From assembly GCA_016699835.1 (NCBI GenBank), contig CP064987.1, positions 2,976,001 through 3,040,000 of the forward strand: 64,000 bases of DNA. Reading direction: 5' to 3'. Numbering within the stretch: the stretch's first letter is position 1; each line of letters begins with the position of its first letter. The notes under the pieces are model-generated. The model ran no database searches. It had not been told where the DNA came from and saw only the letters and a program-made list of their open reading frames with translations. The DNA is from Phycisphaerales bacterium (GTDB lineage Bacteria > Planctomycetota > Phycisphaerae > Phycisphaerales > UBA1924). Of the stretch, positions 43,364 through 51,134 are shown in pieces. The position numbers and the translations under genes were made by a program.

Positions 43364-44158
43364 TCACCCCTTCCCCTCCGCGTCCCCCCCTCCCCGCTCC
43401 GCGATCTCTGTTCTTCCCTCTGTGACCTCGGCGTTCGCTTTGACCATGGCTCCATGCGCGCCACCGCACTCGGGACAGGCGGCGTTGATCGGCAGTCCCA
43501 CGCGGCTGTAGCCGCATTTCCTACACTCGTCCGGCCTGCGCCGCCGCCAGAAGACGCCGCGCGAGAGGAAGAACGCCGGTATGCTGGTCACGAGGGCGAT
43601 CATCCAGAGGGGTAGGGCCACGGCTTCGGCTTCCTGTCCAACAATGCGCGAGCGAACAGTCGTCACACACAGTCCTAAGAACTCAAGCCGGTTGTGCACG
43701 CTGTTGGTGGTGAAGCGGCTCAAGGAAACTCGAACCGGCTTTGCTGTGCTGACGGCCCACCCCGATGGGTCGGAGTTGCCTACTGGTGTCAGGACGTACT
43801 CGAATGGGCTCGTGATGCGAATGTGATGGAGCGTCACGCCGAACGTGCCGCGCGATATGACTGCGATCATGCGAAAGTCCGGCTCCACAATGTCATCGTC
43901 GGGCCAACTGGAAATGTTCCTGTACTGTCGAACGAGAGGATCATCCGGATGGTTCGGCGTGAACGCTCTGAATTGGTATGTCACCTGCCGCCAGAACGTG
44001 ATCGGCCACGCCACCAGTGCGAGGATTGTCATGAGTGCCAGCATCGCGGCCGCGACTGTGCGACATTGCCGCCGGAGTCGTCGCCAACGCGACGGTTGTT
44101 TCTCGGCAGTGCCCGTTCCTACTGGCGTCGCAGGCGTGATGTCGAGACTGTCGCTCAT
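43364..44158 (-). CDS. Zinc-ribbon double-pass membrane protein, paralogue 1
   Basis: A 264-residue protein. It has a basic N-terminus, a transmembrane helix near residues 36-54 (AAAMLALMTILALVAWPI), an exported domain of about 125 residues, a second helix near residues 182-200 (LPLWMIALVTSIPAFFLSRG) and a C-terminal ribbon CRKCGYSRVGLP..AACPECG. After the ribbon, a tail (KANAEVTEGRTEIAERGGG) comes from repeat sequence and supplies the stop codon. The architecture matches the next two minus-strand genes and one plus-strand gene, which form a paralogous set. The exported domain is not conserved among them. Function unknown. Confidence 0.8.
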   Translation of the reverse strand: MSDSLDITPATPVGTGTAEKQPSRWRRLRRQCRTVAAAMLALMTILALVAWPITFWRQVTYQFRAFTPNHPDDPLVRQYRNISSWPDDDIVEPDFRMIAVISRGTFGVTLHHIRITSPFEYVLTPVGNSDPSGWAVSTAKPVRVSLSRFTTNSVHNRLEFLGLCVTTVRSRIVGQEAEAVALPLWMIALVTSIPAFFLSRGVFWRRRRPDECRKCGYSRVGLPINAACPECGGAHGAMVKANAEVTEGRTEIAERGGGDAEGKG

Positions 44159-44167
44159 GAGTGGAGC

Positions 44168-44884
44168 CTATTGAGCACTGTGCGACGTCTCGTCGAGCGA
44201 CGCGGTCGAAGGTGTTGCCCCGCACTCGGGACACGCGGCGTTTGTCGGCAGGCCGACGCGGCTGTAACCGCATGTCATGCACTCGTTCGTTCCTCGCCGC
44301 CGCCAGTAGACGCCGCGCGAGAGGAAGAATGCCGGGATGCCGCTCGCGAGGGCGATCATCCAGAGGGGCATCACGACCGCACGCCGATGGTCGAAAGGAG
44401 TCCAGGAGTTTGCAGAGGTGAACTGGAGGCCGGCGATCGACGTGACGCAGTCATACACCGTGGCGGTGTTGATCAACTCGGAGAGTGGCGGCGTCTCCGG
44501 TGTGAAGAGTACCACTTCTCTCCACCACGTCCGGTTGTACTTGGTGCCTATCCACCTCCACGAGTCTTGACTGTGCTCAGCGAGCACGGCAACACCGATC
44601 GATCCTCGCGCGGCCTCGAATGTGAGTTCATTCACATTCGGTGATTCATGAAAGCATGTTTGGAGTTCCGTTGTGTGTCGCGGACTGTCGCGCCAGGTCT
44701 CAAGAAGCACAAAGTTCGCACCCCGTACGTGCGTGATCGGCCATGCGATCAGGGCGAGGACGCACACAAGTCCCAGCATCGCGGCCGCGACCGCGCGGCA
44801 TCGCCGCCGGATCCGCCGCCATCGGCCCGTGCCTCTCGTGCTCGTGTGCGCCGTTCCCGGCGTGGCGATCGCGGTCTGGTCCAT
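44168..44884 (-). CDS. Zinc-ribbon double-pass membrane protein, paralogue 2
   Basis: A 238-residue paralogue of the preceding gene, 9 bp upstream of it. The segment RWRRIRRRCRAVAAAMLGLV begins the first helix; the second helix is LPLWMIALASGIPAFFLSRG, and the ribbon is CMTCGYSRVGLPTNAACPECG. The exported middle domain (about residues 50-170) is different. ATG at 44884 is chosen; the frame extends upstream to 45073 but that part lacks family similarity. The two helices and ribbon are nearly identical to paralogue 1, so recent duplication with a diverging exported part is likely. Confidence 0.8.
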   Translation of the reverse strand: MDQTAIATPGTAHTSTRGTGRWRRIRRRCRAVAAAMLGLVCVLALIAWPITHVRGANFVLLETWRDSPRHTTELQTCFHESPNVNELTFEAARGSIGVAVLAEHSQDSWRWIGTKYNRTWWREVVLFTPETPPLSELINTATVYDCVTSIAGLQFTSANSWTPFDHRRAVVMPLWMIALASGIPAFFLSRGVYWRRRGTNECMTCGYSRVGLPTNAACPECGATPSTASLDETSHSAQ

Positions 44885-45157
44885 CGTCTTCGCCTCCGGG
44901 GTCGTGGCGGCCGTGGGTCGCGGGGTGCCGCGCGGGCCGATGGAGGCTTGGACGCTTGCGCGCCGGGTTTCGTTCCCCAATCTTTCGTTGACTCTGTGGT
45001 TCTGGAGACCGGCGTCATGGATCTCGCCCGGCCTGTGCGATGGGCCTTCGCCTCGCCGCGTTTCTTCGGCCATCGCGGGTGAGAGCCGGTGTGTGGCGGG
45101 GTGGGCGTGGGCCGGGTCGGGCGTGATCGCCGGAGATCGGCGCGTGATAGCGGTCGC

Positions 45158-45808
45158 TCAGGCCGCGATCCTCGTCTCGTGCGGCTCGAGCCGTCCGCAC
45201 TCGGGGCATCGGGCCCCGATCGCGAGGCCCTTCAGGTTGTAGCCGCACGACGGGCACATCCCGGCGGGCGGGAGGATCCTGGGCGTGAGCCGGCGCAGGC
45301 AGAGAAGGCCCGAGGGCGCGAAGATGGCGACGATCGGCCAGAGACTCAGGCGAACTTCCATGCTTTCCATGGCGACGCCCTGGTGCTCAAAGGCCCTCAT
45401 CGAGGCGATCGGCGATGACCATGCACCGACGGCGCGCCGACGCACACCGCCGCAGCCGCCGAAGGCCGATACTTCGAACAACCGGCGTGTGGTCATTCGC
45501 CATTCCGGTACGAGATCCCACCGGAGTGAGTGGCCATTGGGATACTCATAGTACTGATCGGTCAGGTCAAACCCGACGATCCCACGCTCGATGATGATCG
45601 CACGCGTATGGGTGATCTGCGCGAACTGGGGCATGTCCTTCCGAGGCTCGGTGCCGAACCGCTTGGACACTCTCAACGCGTACAGGTGCGTCAACGCGCA
45701 GCCGATCGCCATCACCACCCAAACCACGCCCACGGCGACGTCGGTGCGGCTCGGTCGCCTGGGGAAATGGAGTCGTCGGCGGATCATGGCGGGCGGGCCC
45801 CGGCCCAT
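45158..45808 (-). CDS. Zinc-ribbon double-pass membrane protein, paralogue 3
   Basis: A 216-residue member with the same plan but more divergent. There is a basic N-terminus, a first helix (VAVGVVWVVMAIGCALTHLY, residues 24-43), an exported domain, a second helix near residues 156-173 (LWPIVAIFAPSGLLCL), and a ribbon CPSCGYNLKGL..GARCPECG. The ribbon resembles the small genes at 15517 and 51125 more than paralogues 1 and 2. Located 274 bp upstream of paralogue 2 on the same strand. Function unknown. Confidence 0.78.
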   Translation of the reverse strand: MGRGPPAMIRRRLHFPRRPSRTDVAVGVVWVVMAIGCALTHLYALRVSKRFGTEPRKDMPQFAQITHTRAIIIERGIVGFDLTDQYYEYPNGHSLRWDLVPEWRMTTRRLFEVSAFGGCGGVRRRAVGAWSSPIASMRAFEHQGVAMESMEVRLSLWPIVAIFAPSGLLCLRRLTPRILPPAGMCPSCGYNLKGLAIGARCPECGRLEPHETRIAA

Positions 45809-45973
45809 GACCTATCGGTCGTTGGGCGTGGCGGGGTGAGGCCGAGCGAGCGGGACCGCGTGGATCAGGGCGGCGGCCGGCGTTCATGGCGTCCCGACGG
45901 CGCGCCACGGCGTCCCGCCCGCCCAAGTGGCGTTTCCGGCCGAATAAGGCCCGCGGACGCTCCACACAACTCT

Positions 45974-46183
45974 GATGTGGCCCCACATAGGAGTAATGTG
46001 GGGCGAGATCAGAGCGATGTGGGGCGAGATCAGAGCAATGTGGGACGAGATCAGAGTGATGTGGGGCCACATAGGAGTTGTGTGGGGCCACATCGGAGCA
46101 ATGTCGCCCCACATCGGAGCGATGTGGAACGAGATCGGAGTCATGTGGGCCCACATCGGAGTTGTGTGGGGCGGGATCGGAGT
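45974..46183. repeat. 21-bp minisatellite, 10 units
   Basis: Ten consecutive, imperfect 21-bp units without gaps. The consensus is roughly GATGTGGGGC then SASATCRGAGY; units 2-4 are almost identical, and units 1 and 5-10 vary at a few sites, swapping CGAGATC with CCACATC. As 21 is a multiple of 3, every frame stays open. One frame on the plus strand reads MWGEIRA heptads (ORF from 45975), and a minus frame reads heptads such as HIALISP. The array lies between divergent zinc-ribbon genes, with no spacers, so it is not CRISPR. Confidence 0.9.
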
Positions 46184-46278
46184 GCTGGCGGGCGTGAGCA
46201 CCAGCCCCGAGAACCATTCTCTCCCCCACGAATGCCGAATCACGAATCACGAAGGCCGATTCGGGTTCCATTCGAAGG
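46184..46278. repeat. Repeat-derived intergenic sequence
   Basis: Immediately after the minisatellite, the sequence CACGAATGCCGAATCACGAA (46228-46247) resembles the insert in mqnE at 52163-52194. It is followed by CGAACGCAGAGGACGCGG, a motif shared with the 3' ends of paralogues 1 and 4. This stretch appears to be a mosaic of intergenic repeat families, and no gene is supported. Confidence 0.5.
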
Positions 46279-46405
46279 CGAACGCAGAGGACGCGGAGGG
46301 GAGAGGAGGGGGATGAGGGGGGATTGGGTGAGAGGGGCGCGATGAAGAAGCGGGAGAGGCAGACGGGCCGCCTGCCCCACGAGGTATGGAAGGGATCGCG
46401 GGCGA
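46279..46405 (+). repeat. 127-bp direct repeat, left copy
   Basis: This segment matches 47224-47350 with about 11 mismatches over 127 bp and no net indel (91% by eye). Both copies include an interspersed palindromic repeat (core here at 46359-46383). The pair brackets the paralogue 4 gene. The left copy lies 77 bp upstream of that gene, and the right copy covers its last codons and 3' flank. Confidence 0.85.
46359..46383 (+). repeat. Interspersed palindromic repeat, copy 4
   Basis: The core has GCAGACGGGCCGCCTGCCCC and then ACGAG, preceded by GATGAAGAAGCGGGAGAG. It is part of the left 127-bp direct-repeat copy. Confidence 0.8.
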
Positions 46406-46481
46406 CGTGCCGTCGCGCGTGGACCTGATGCACGAGGCCCGATCCCCGATGCCTTCTTGCCCCGCCGTCTACCGTTCCCTC

Positions 46482-47261
46482 ATGGCCGACACGCCCGAGA
46501 ACACGGCGGCGTCCATGAACGAGAGGCCCGCCACGCCGCGGAAGGGATCCCTCTGGCGACGAGTCCGCCGCGCGACCCGCGTGGTCGCGGCGGTGGTGCT
46601 GGGGGTGGTGTGCGCGCTCGCGCTGGTGGCGTGGCCGGTGTCGTATGTCCGAGGCGGTGCTCTCCAAGTAAAGCGGTCGGACATCAATCCCTCGGTCCGT
46701 GGGATGGTCATAGCGACCGATATAGACTCAACCTTTCCCATGGACCCAAAATGCGTTTGCTGGTTCAGCGTCGATCTCAAGATGATGCGGGGCAAAGCGG
46801 TCGTGGATCTGTGGAGTCTTGACTCGGACCGAGGTCAAGCATTCGACGCAGGTGCTTCAGCGGACGAGGTGCATCCGTTTCCGTCGACGTGGGAGGTCCA
46901 GGCACGCCGCATCAATCCGAGAACGAGGCCGCTGTGGTCGGACACGCACACCATCTCGGATATACCGCTGCGATTCCGCGGGCTTGGCGTCTCTGTGTTC
47001 TCGTTCCCGGATGCAAAGCCCGGATTCCTGGCCGCCCTGATCGCGGTCCCGTTGTGGATGATCGCTGTGGTTGCCGGCATCCCCGCGTACTTCCTTTCGC
47101 GCGGGGTCTTCAGGCGGCGGCGCGGGCCGGATGAGTGCGTGACGTGCGGCTACAGCCGCGTGGGCCTGCCGAGTGGGGCCGCGTGTCCCGAGTGCGGGGC
47201 CGGGGGCGGGACGGACATCAAGACGAACGCCGAGGACGCGGAGGGGAGAGGAAGGGGATGA
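46482..47261 (+). CDS. Zinc-ribbon double-pass membrane protein, paralogue 4
   Basis: A 259-residue protein on the opposite strand to paralogues 1-3. The N-terminus SLWRRVRRATRVVAAVVLGV leads into the first helix; an exported domain follows. The second helix is VPLWMIAVVAGIPAYFLSRG, and the ribbon is CVTCGYSRVGLPSGAACPECG. The final residues (KTNAEDAEGRGRG) derive from the 127-bp duplicated repeat. ATG at 46482 is chosen; the frame begins at 46386 inside the left repeat copy. The transmembrane and ribbon parts are closest to paralogues 1 and 2. Function unknown. Confidence 0.8.
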   Translation: MADTPENTAASMNERPATPRKGSLWRRVRRATRVVAAVVLGVVCALALVAWPVSYVRGGALQVKRSDINPSVRGMVIATDIDSTFPMDPKCVCWFSVDLKMMRGKAVVDLWSLDSDRGQAFDAGASADEVHPFPSTWEVQARRINPRTRPLWSDTHTISDIPLRFRGLGVSVFSFPDAKPGFLAALIAVPLWMIAVVAGIPAYFLSRGVFRRRRGPDECVTCGYSRVGLPSGAACPECGAGGGTDIKTNAEDAEGRGRG

Positions 47262-47350
47262 GGGGGGATTGGGTGAGAGGGGGGCGATGAAGAAGTGGGA
47301 GAGGCAAGCGGACCGCCTACCCCACGAGCCATGGAAGGGATCGTGGGCGA
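47224..47350 (+). repeat. 127-bp direct repeat, right copy
   Basis: Right copy of the duplication described at 46279-46405, offset by exactly 945 bp. It contains interspersed repeat copy 5 (core 47304-47328, with CAAGCGGACCGCCTACCCCA and then CGAG). Its first part encodes the C-terminal tail and stop of paralogue 4. Confidence 0.85.
47304..47328 (+). repeat. Interspersed palindromic repeat, copy 5
   Basis: The core has GCAAGCGGACCGCCTACCCC and then ACGAG, preceded by GATGAAGAAGTGGGAGAG. It is part of the right 127-bp direct-repeat copy. Confidence 0.78.
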
Positions 47351-47432
47351 GGCGACGACTCGCGTGTGCCATGGCCTATGGCCTATTCCCTATTCCCTCT
47401 CATTCCAGGCCTCCACGCACTACGCTGACTCC

Positions 47433-48941
47433 ATGACCACAACGAATCGGAATCTGAGCGCGGGAGGGGCGGGCGGGAGCGACGTGGGGGCGGGCGGGAG
47501 CAACGTGGGGGGGGGCGGGAACGGCTTGAGCGCGGGCGAGTCCCGGGTGATGGCGGCGATCCGCAGCCGGCACGCGGCGATGATCGACGACCTCACGCGC
47601 TGGGTCGGGATTCCCACCGGCCCGCGCGCGGTGGAGACGCGATCGACGCCGCACGAGGGGCTTGCGGAACTGCGCGCCGTGCTCGCGACGAGGCTGGAAT
47701 CGCTCGGGGCGAAGGGACGAGTGATCGCGGGCGACCCGAGGCCGGCGTGGATCGCGCCGGGAGGGAGCGAAGAAGAGACAAAGAGACGGGGGGAAGAGAC
47801 GAAGTTCCGAAGAGACGGAGAGACGAAGGGGGGGAAGGGGAGCAACGCGGGCGGGGGGGGGAGCAACGCGGGCGGGGGGGGGAGCGACGCGGGCGGGGGG
47901 GAGTTCTTTGAGCCGACGTTGCTGATGGATCGGATGGGGAGTGCTGTGAAAGGCATCGCAAGCGGTGGCGTGGGAGAGATGCGCGTGCTCTTGAGCGGGC
48001 ATCTCGACACCGTGCATCCCGTGGAGGGCGCGTTCTCGTCGCTGACGATCGATGATCGCGGCGAGAAGGCCCTGGGCCCGGGGTGCGTGGACATGAAGGG
48101 CGGGCTGGTCGTCGCGGTGCACGCCCTGGAGGCGCTCGAGGAGTGCGGGATCCGCGTGCCGTGGGCCTTTGTGCTCAATAGTGATGAGGAGACGGGGACG
48201 TTCTGCAGCGACGCCGCGATCCGCGCGGCCGCGAGGAACGCCGATGTGGGCCTCGCGTTCGAGCCGGCGCCGCAGATAAAAGCGATTGGTGACACCACGT
48301 GGGGGCTCGTGACCCACAGGCCAGGGAGCGGGCAGTTCAGGATTGATGTCAGGGGCAAGGCCGCGCACGTGGGGCGCGATTTCAAGTCGGGCGTCTCGGC
48401 GGTGACGGCCTTGTCGCGGGCGATCCTGGAGATCTCGTCGCACGCCGACGCCGATCGCGGGCGGATCGTCTCCATCGGGCCGATCAAGGGCGGGCACGCG
48501 ACCAACGTCGTGCCCGACTCGGCCTTCGCGTGGGGGAACGTGCGCTACATCACGCCGGAGGTGGGGGAGGAACTTCGCGCGGCGATCGAGGGGCTGGTGC
48601 ATCTTGGCGGGATGGATGGCGGATTGCCCGCGATCTCCGTGCACGCGACGCTGAATCGACCGGCCAAGCCGCTCAACACGCGCGTGGAGGCGCTGTCGAG
48701 GATGATCATGGGCGCGGCGGCGGCGATCGGCGAGGACCTGCGCCCGACCACGACCGGGGGCGTCTGCGACGGGAACAACATGCAGGCCGCGGGACTCCCC
48801 ACGCTCGACACCCTGGGCGTGCGCGGCGGCGGGCTGCACACGACCGACGAGTGGATCGACCTGACGAGCCTTGTCGATCGCGCGACGCTCATCGCGGTGG
48901 TGCTGATGAGGCTGAACGAGGGCCGGCTGGAATCGGCGTGA
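47433..48941 (+). CDS. M20 family metallopeptidase
   Basis: About 502 residues. The di-zinc core is clear: LLSGHLDTVHP, then CVDMKGGLVVAV, DEETGTF, AFEPAPQ and a C-terminal GGGLHTTDEW. The closest branch is the ArgE/DapE/CPG2 group of exo- or aminoacylases; the substrate is not assigned. There are two unusual stretches: an N-terminal G/S-rich segment (GGAGGSDVGAGGSNVGGGGN) and an insertion at about residues 115-155 made of EEETKRRGEETKFRRDGETK followed by GGGGSNA units, coded by repeat-like DNA. ATG at 47433 is chosen. The catalytic part otherwise has the usual length. Confidence 0.88.
   Translation: MTTTNRNLSAGGAGGSDVGAGGSNVGGGGNGLSAGESRVMAAIRSRHAAMIDDLTRWVGIPTGPRAVETRSTPHEGLAELRAVLATRLESLGAKGRVIAGDPRPAWIAPGGSEEETKRRGEETKFRRDGETKGGKGSNAGGGGSNAGGGGSDAGGGEFFEPTLLMDRMGSAVKGIASGGVGEMRVLLSGHLDTVHPVEGAFSSLTIDDRGEKALGPGCVDMKGGLVVAVHALEALEECGIRVPWAFVLNSDEETGTFCSDAAIRAAARNADVGLAFEPAPQIKAIGDTTWGLVTHRPGSGQFRIDVRGKAAHVGRDFKSGVSAVTALSRAILEISSHADADRGRIVSIGPIKGGHATNVVPDSAFAWGNVRYITPEVGEELRAAIEGLVHLGGMDGGLPAISVHATLNRPAKPLNTRVEALSRMIMGAAAAIGEDLRPTTTGGVCDGNNMQAAGLPTLDTLGVRGGGLHTTDEWIDLTSLVDRATLIAVVLMRLNEGRLESA
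47770..47892. repeat. Low-complexity repeat insert within the M20 gene
   Basis: GAAGAGACAAAGAGACGG-like sequence (47770-47828) is followed by three units of about 20 bp containing GGGGAGCAACGCGGGCGGGG (47834-47892). The gene's 5' end (47461-47520) has related G-rich units (GGGCGGGAGCGACGTGGGGG). The insert keeps the frame open. Confidence 0.7.
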
Positions 48942-49009
48942 GGCGAGAGCTCGGCGGGTGGGGGCGGGACTCGGGTGATCCGCGGCGTGCGTCCTATGCT
49001 TTGCCCGTC

Positions 49010-49082
49010 GGGGCGGTAGCTCAGTTGGTAGAGCGCTAGCTTTGCAAGCTAGATGTCGGGAGTTCGAGTCTCCTCCGCTCCA
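49010..49082 (+). tRNA. tRNA-Ala (UGC anticodon)
   Basis: A 73-nt tRNA. The acceptor stem is GGGGCGG/CCGCTCC with discriminator A. The D-arm is GCTC-AGTTGGTA-GAGC. The anticodon stem-loop is CTAGC-TTTGCAA-GCTAG, giving UGC, and the T-arm is CGGGAG-TTCGAGT-CTCCT. The CCA end is not encoded. It stands alone between the M20 gene and the EamA gene, not in an rRNA operon. Confidence 0.96.
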
Positions 49083-49145
49083 TTCTTTGGGCCGACGAAC
49101 ACGCGGACGGACGCGAGCGGCCCGCACCCGGAAAGGTGGACGGCG

Positions 49146-50255
49146 TTGGCGGACGATCGTGGATCGATTGGGGCGGTGGGCACGCATGCAGCGGGCACGC
49201 CACACACGGGCGGGCTTCTCGCGTTCGTGACCATCGTCCTCACGCTCCTGAGTTGGGCGAGTGTGCCACTTTTCCTGCGCTCCTTCCGCGGCGACATCGA
49301 CCCGTTCACGGCGAACGGGTGGCGGTATGCGCTCTCCGCGCTCATCTGGCTCCCGGTCATCGTCGTGGCCTGGAGAAAAGGGACGCTGGGGCGCACGATC
49401 TGGAAGGACGCGCTCGTCCCCACGGCGTTCAACGTCGTCGCCCAGGTCTTCTTCGGGATCGCGCCGTACCTCATCGACCCGGGATTGATGACGTTCGGCC
49501 TGCGCCTGCAGATCGTCTTTGCCGTGGCGGGGGCGGCGGTGCTGATCCCCGCCGAGCGAGAGTTGCTGCGCACGCCGAAGATGATCGCGGCGATCGCGTG
49601 CGTCTTTGTCGGGACGATGGGGACGATCCTTCTGGGCGAGAAGTCGCTGGACGTGTCCAGCGGGAGGCACGTCGCGGGTGTGGTCATGTCGATCGCGGCG
49701 GGCGGGCTGTACGCGGCGTACTCGCTCGGCGTGCGCCGGCGGCTCAGCCACTATCACTCGCTCCTGGCGTTCTCGGTGGTGTCGCAGTACACCGCGGTCG
49801 CGATGATCGCGACGCTGCTCGTGGCGATGGGCGTCGGCGCGGCGGGCGTCATCCCCCAGGGCGTGGCGGCCGGACTGTTGCCACGCGACCCCATTGGGTC
49901 CGTCCTCGCCATGCCCACGCGCGAGTTCATCCTGCTCATCATCTCGGCGGTCGTGGGCATCGGCGTGGGGCACTCGCTCTACTACTACTCGATCAAGCGC
50001 ATCGGCGTCGCCGTCTCGGCCGGCGTGATCCAACTCCAGCCGATCCTCGTCTCGATCGCGTCGATGCGCCTCTTTGGCGAGTCGTTCACACTCTTGCAAT
50101 GGATCTTCGGCGGGTTCGCCGTGGTGAGCGCGATCGTGATGCTGGTGATCCAGAGCCGCTTCTCGAAACGGCGGCACGTGGTGGTGCCGGTCTCGCCCGG
50201 GGCGCTCGCGCCGGTGGTGCCGGAGGTCGAGGATGAGGAGCCGGTCTCGCGATAA
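49146..50255 (+). CDS. EamA/DMT family transporter
   Basis: A protein of about 369 residues with ten predicted transmembrane helices in two EamA repeats (for example LAFVTIVLTLLSWASVPLFLR and LILLIISAVVGIGVGHSLYYYS, with the second-half GVIQLQPILVSIAS..LFGE signature). DMT transporters export metabolites or drugs; the substrate is unknown. The open frame runs back into tRNA-Ala, so the start must lie downstream. TTG at 49146 follows AAGGTGG; GTG at 49176 is an alternative. The C-terminal 40 residues are polar and cytoplasmic. Confidence 0.88.
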   Translation: MADDRGSIGAVGTHAAGTPHTGGLLAFVTIVLTLLSWASVPLFLRSFRGDIDPFTANGWRYALSALIWLPVIVVAWRKGTLGRTIWKDALVPTAFNVVAQVFFGIAPYLIDPGLMTFGLRLQIVFAVAGAAVLIPAERELLRTPKMIAAIACVFVGTMGTILLGEKSLDVSSGRHVAGVVMSIAAGGLYAAYSLGVRRRLSHYHSLLAFSVVSQYTAVAMIATLLVAMGVGAAGVIPQGVAAGLLPRDPIGSVLAMPTREFILLIISAVVGIGVGHSLYYYSIKRIGVAVSAGVIQLQPILVSIASMRLFGESFTLLQWIFGGFAVVSAIVMLVIQSRFSKRRHVVVPVSPGALAPVVPEVEDEEPVSR

Positions 50256-50303
50256 GTGTGGCGTCGACGCGAGCCCACGATTCGGGTGCGATACGCTGTC
50301 CTC

Positions 50304-51134
50304 ATGCGTTTCACGTTCCTGGGCACGGGGACCTCGGCGGGCGTTCCCTTGATCGGGTGCGCGTGCGACGTCTGCACAAGCGACGACTCGCGCGACCAGA
50401 GACTGCGCACGAGCGCGGCGATCGAGGTCTACGACGAGAAGGGCCTGCCCCGGACGATCCTGCTCGACGCGGGGCCCGACCTTCGCCAGCAGGTGCTGCG
50501 ATTCAAGATCGAGCGGTGCGACTCGATCCTCTTCACGCACGCGCACGTGGACCACATCTTCGGGCTCGACGAGGTCCGCCGGTTCAACGTCGTGCAGCAC
50601 GCGCCGATCGATATCTATGCCGACACGCACACGACGGAGCAACTCCGGCGGGTGTACAAGCACATCTTCGAGCGAGAGAAGAATGTGAACGACAGTTTCG
50701 TCGCGACGCTGATCGCGCACCGCGTCGCGGCGATGCAGGCGTTCACGCTCCATGGCCTGCGCGTCACGCCGATCACATTTCTGCATGGGAAACAGCCGAT
50801 ATTGGGATACCGGTTCGACGCGGGCGAGGAGACTCACGGCGGATCGACGGCGTCGAGCCTCCTGCCGCTGGTCTATGCGACGGATGTCTCGGCGGTGCCG
50901 ACGGAGACGTGGGCGAGCCTGCACGGCGTGCGCACGCTCGTGCTCGATGCGCTTCGCCATCGCCACCATCCGACGCACCTCACGCTGGATCAGTCGATCC
51001 GGATCGCCGAGCAGTGCGGGGCGGAGAAGACATACTTCGTGCACATGGCCCACGACCTCAAGCACGAGGAGACGCAGGCCTCATTGCCGGAGGGTGTGTT
51101 CCTGGCGTTTGACGGGTTGGTGCTCTACGCCTGA
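50304..51134 (+). CDS. MBL-fold metallo-hydrolase (PhnP-like)
   Basis: A 276-residue metallo-beta-lactamase-fold hydrolase. RFTFLGTGTSAGVPLIGCACDVC at the N-terminus, the metal ligands THAHVDH (HxHxDH), D in VYATDVSAVP and H in LRHRHHPTHL agree with the PhnP/tRNase Z-like group that processes cyclic phosphodiesters. C-terminal TYFVHMAHDLKHEE is typical of this subgroup. ATG at 50304 is preferred. The end overlaps the convergent zinc-ribbon gene by 10 bp. The substrate is not determined. Confidence 0.9.
   Translation: MRFTFLGTGTSAGVPLIGCACDVCTSDDSRDQRLRTSAAIEVYDEKGLPRTILLDAGPDLRQQVLRFKIERCDSILFTHAHVDHIFGLDEVRRFNVVQHAPIDIYADTHTTEQLRRVYKHIFEREKNVNDSFVATLIAHRVAAMQAFTLHGLRVTPITFLHGKQPILGYRFDAGEETHGGSTASSLLPLVYATDVSAVPTETWASLHGVRTLVLDALRHRHHPTHLTLDQSIRIAEQCGAEKTYFVHMAHDLKHEETQASLPEGVFLAFDGLVLYA

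Noticed and set aside
43219..43615. Short plus-strand frames after the M48 gene
   Set aside because: They overlap the minus-strand repeat copy and the end of paralogue 1, with no domain or ribosome site.
45974..46183. CRISPR array
   Set aside because: Units are contiguous 21-bp repeats with no spacers, and no cas genes are present.
45567..46667. 366-residue minus-strand frame and other frames through the 21-bp array
   Set aside because: The repeat period is divisible by three, so all six frames stay open. Frame openness here is not evidence of coding.
47400..51065. A 1221-residue open frame on the minus strand
   Set aside because: It runs antisense through the M20 peptidase gene, tRNA-Ala, the EamA transporter and the MBL gene. 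It is R/H/D-rich with no domain and is an artefact of high GC codon bias.
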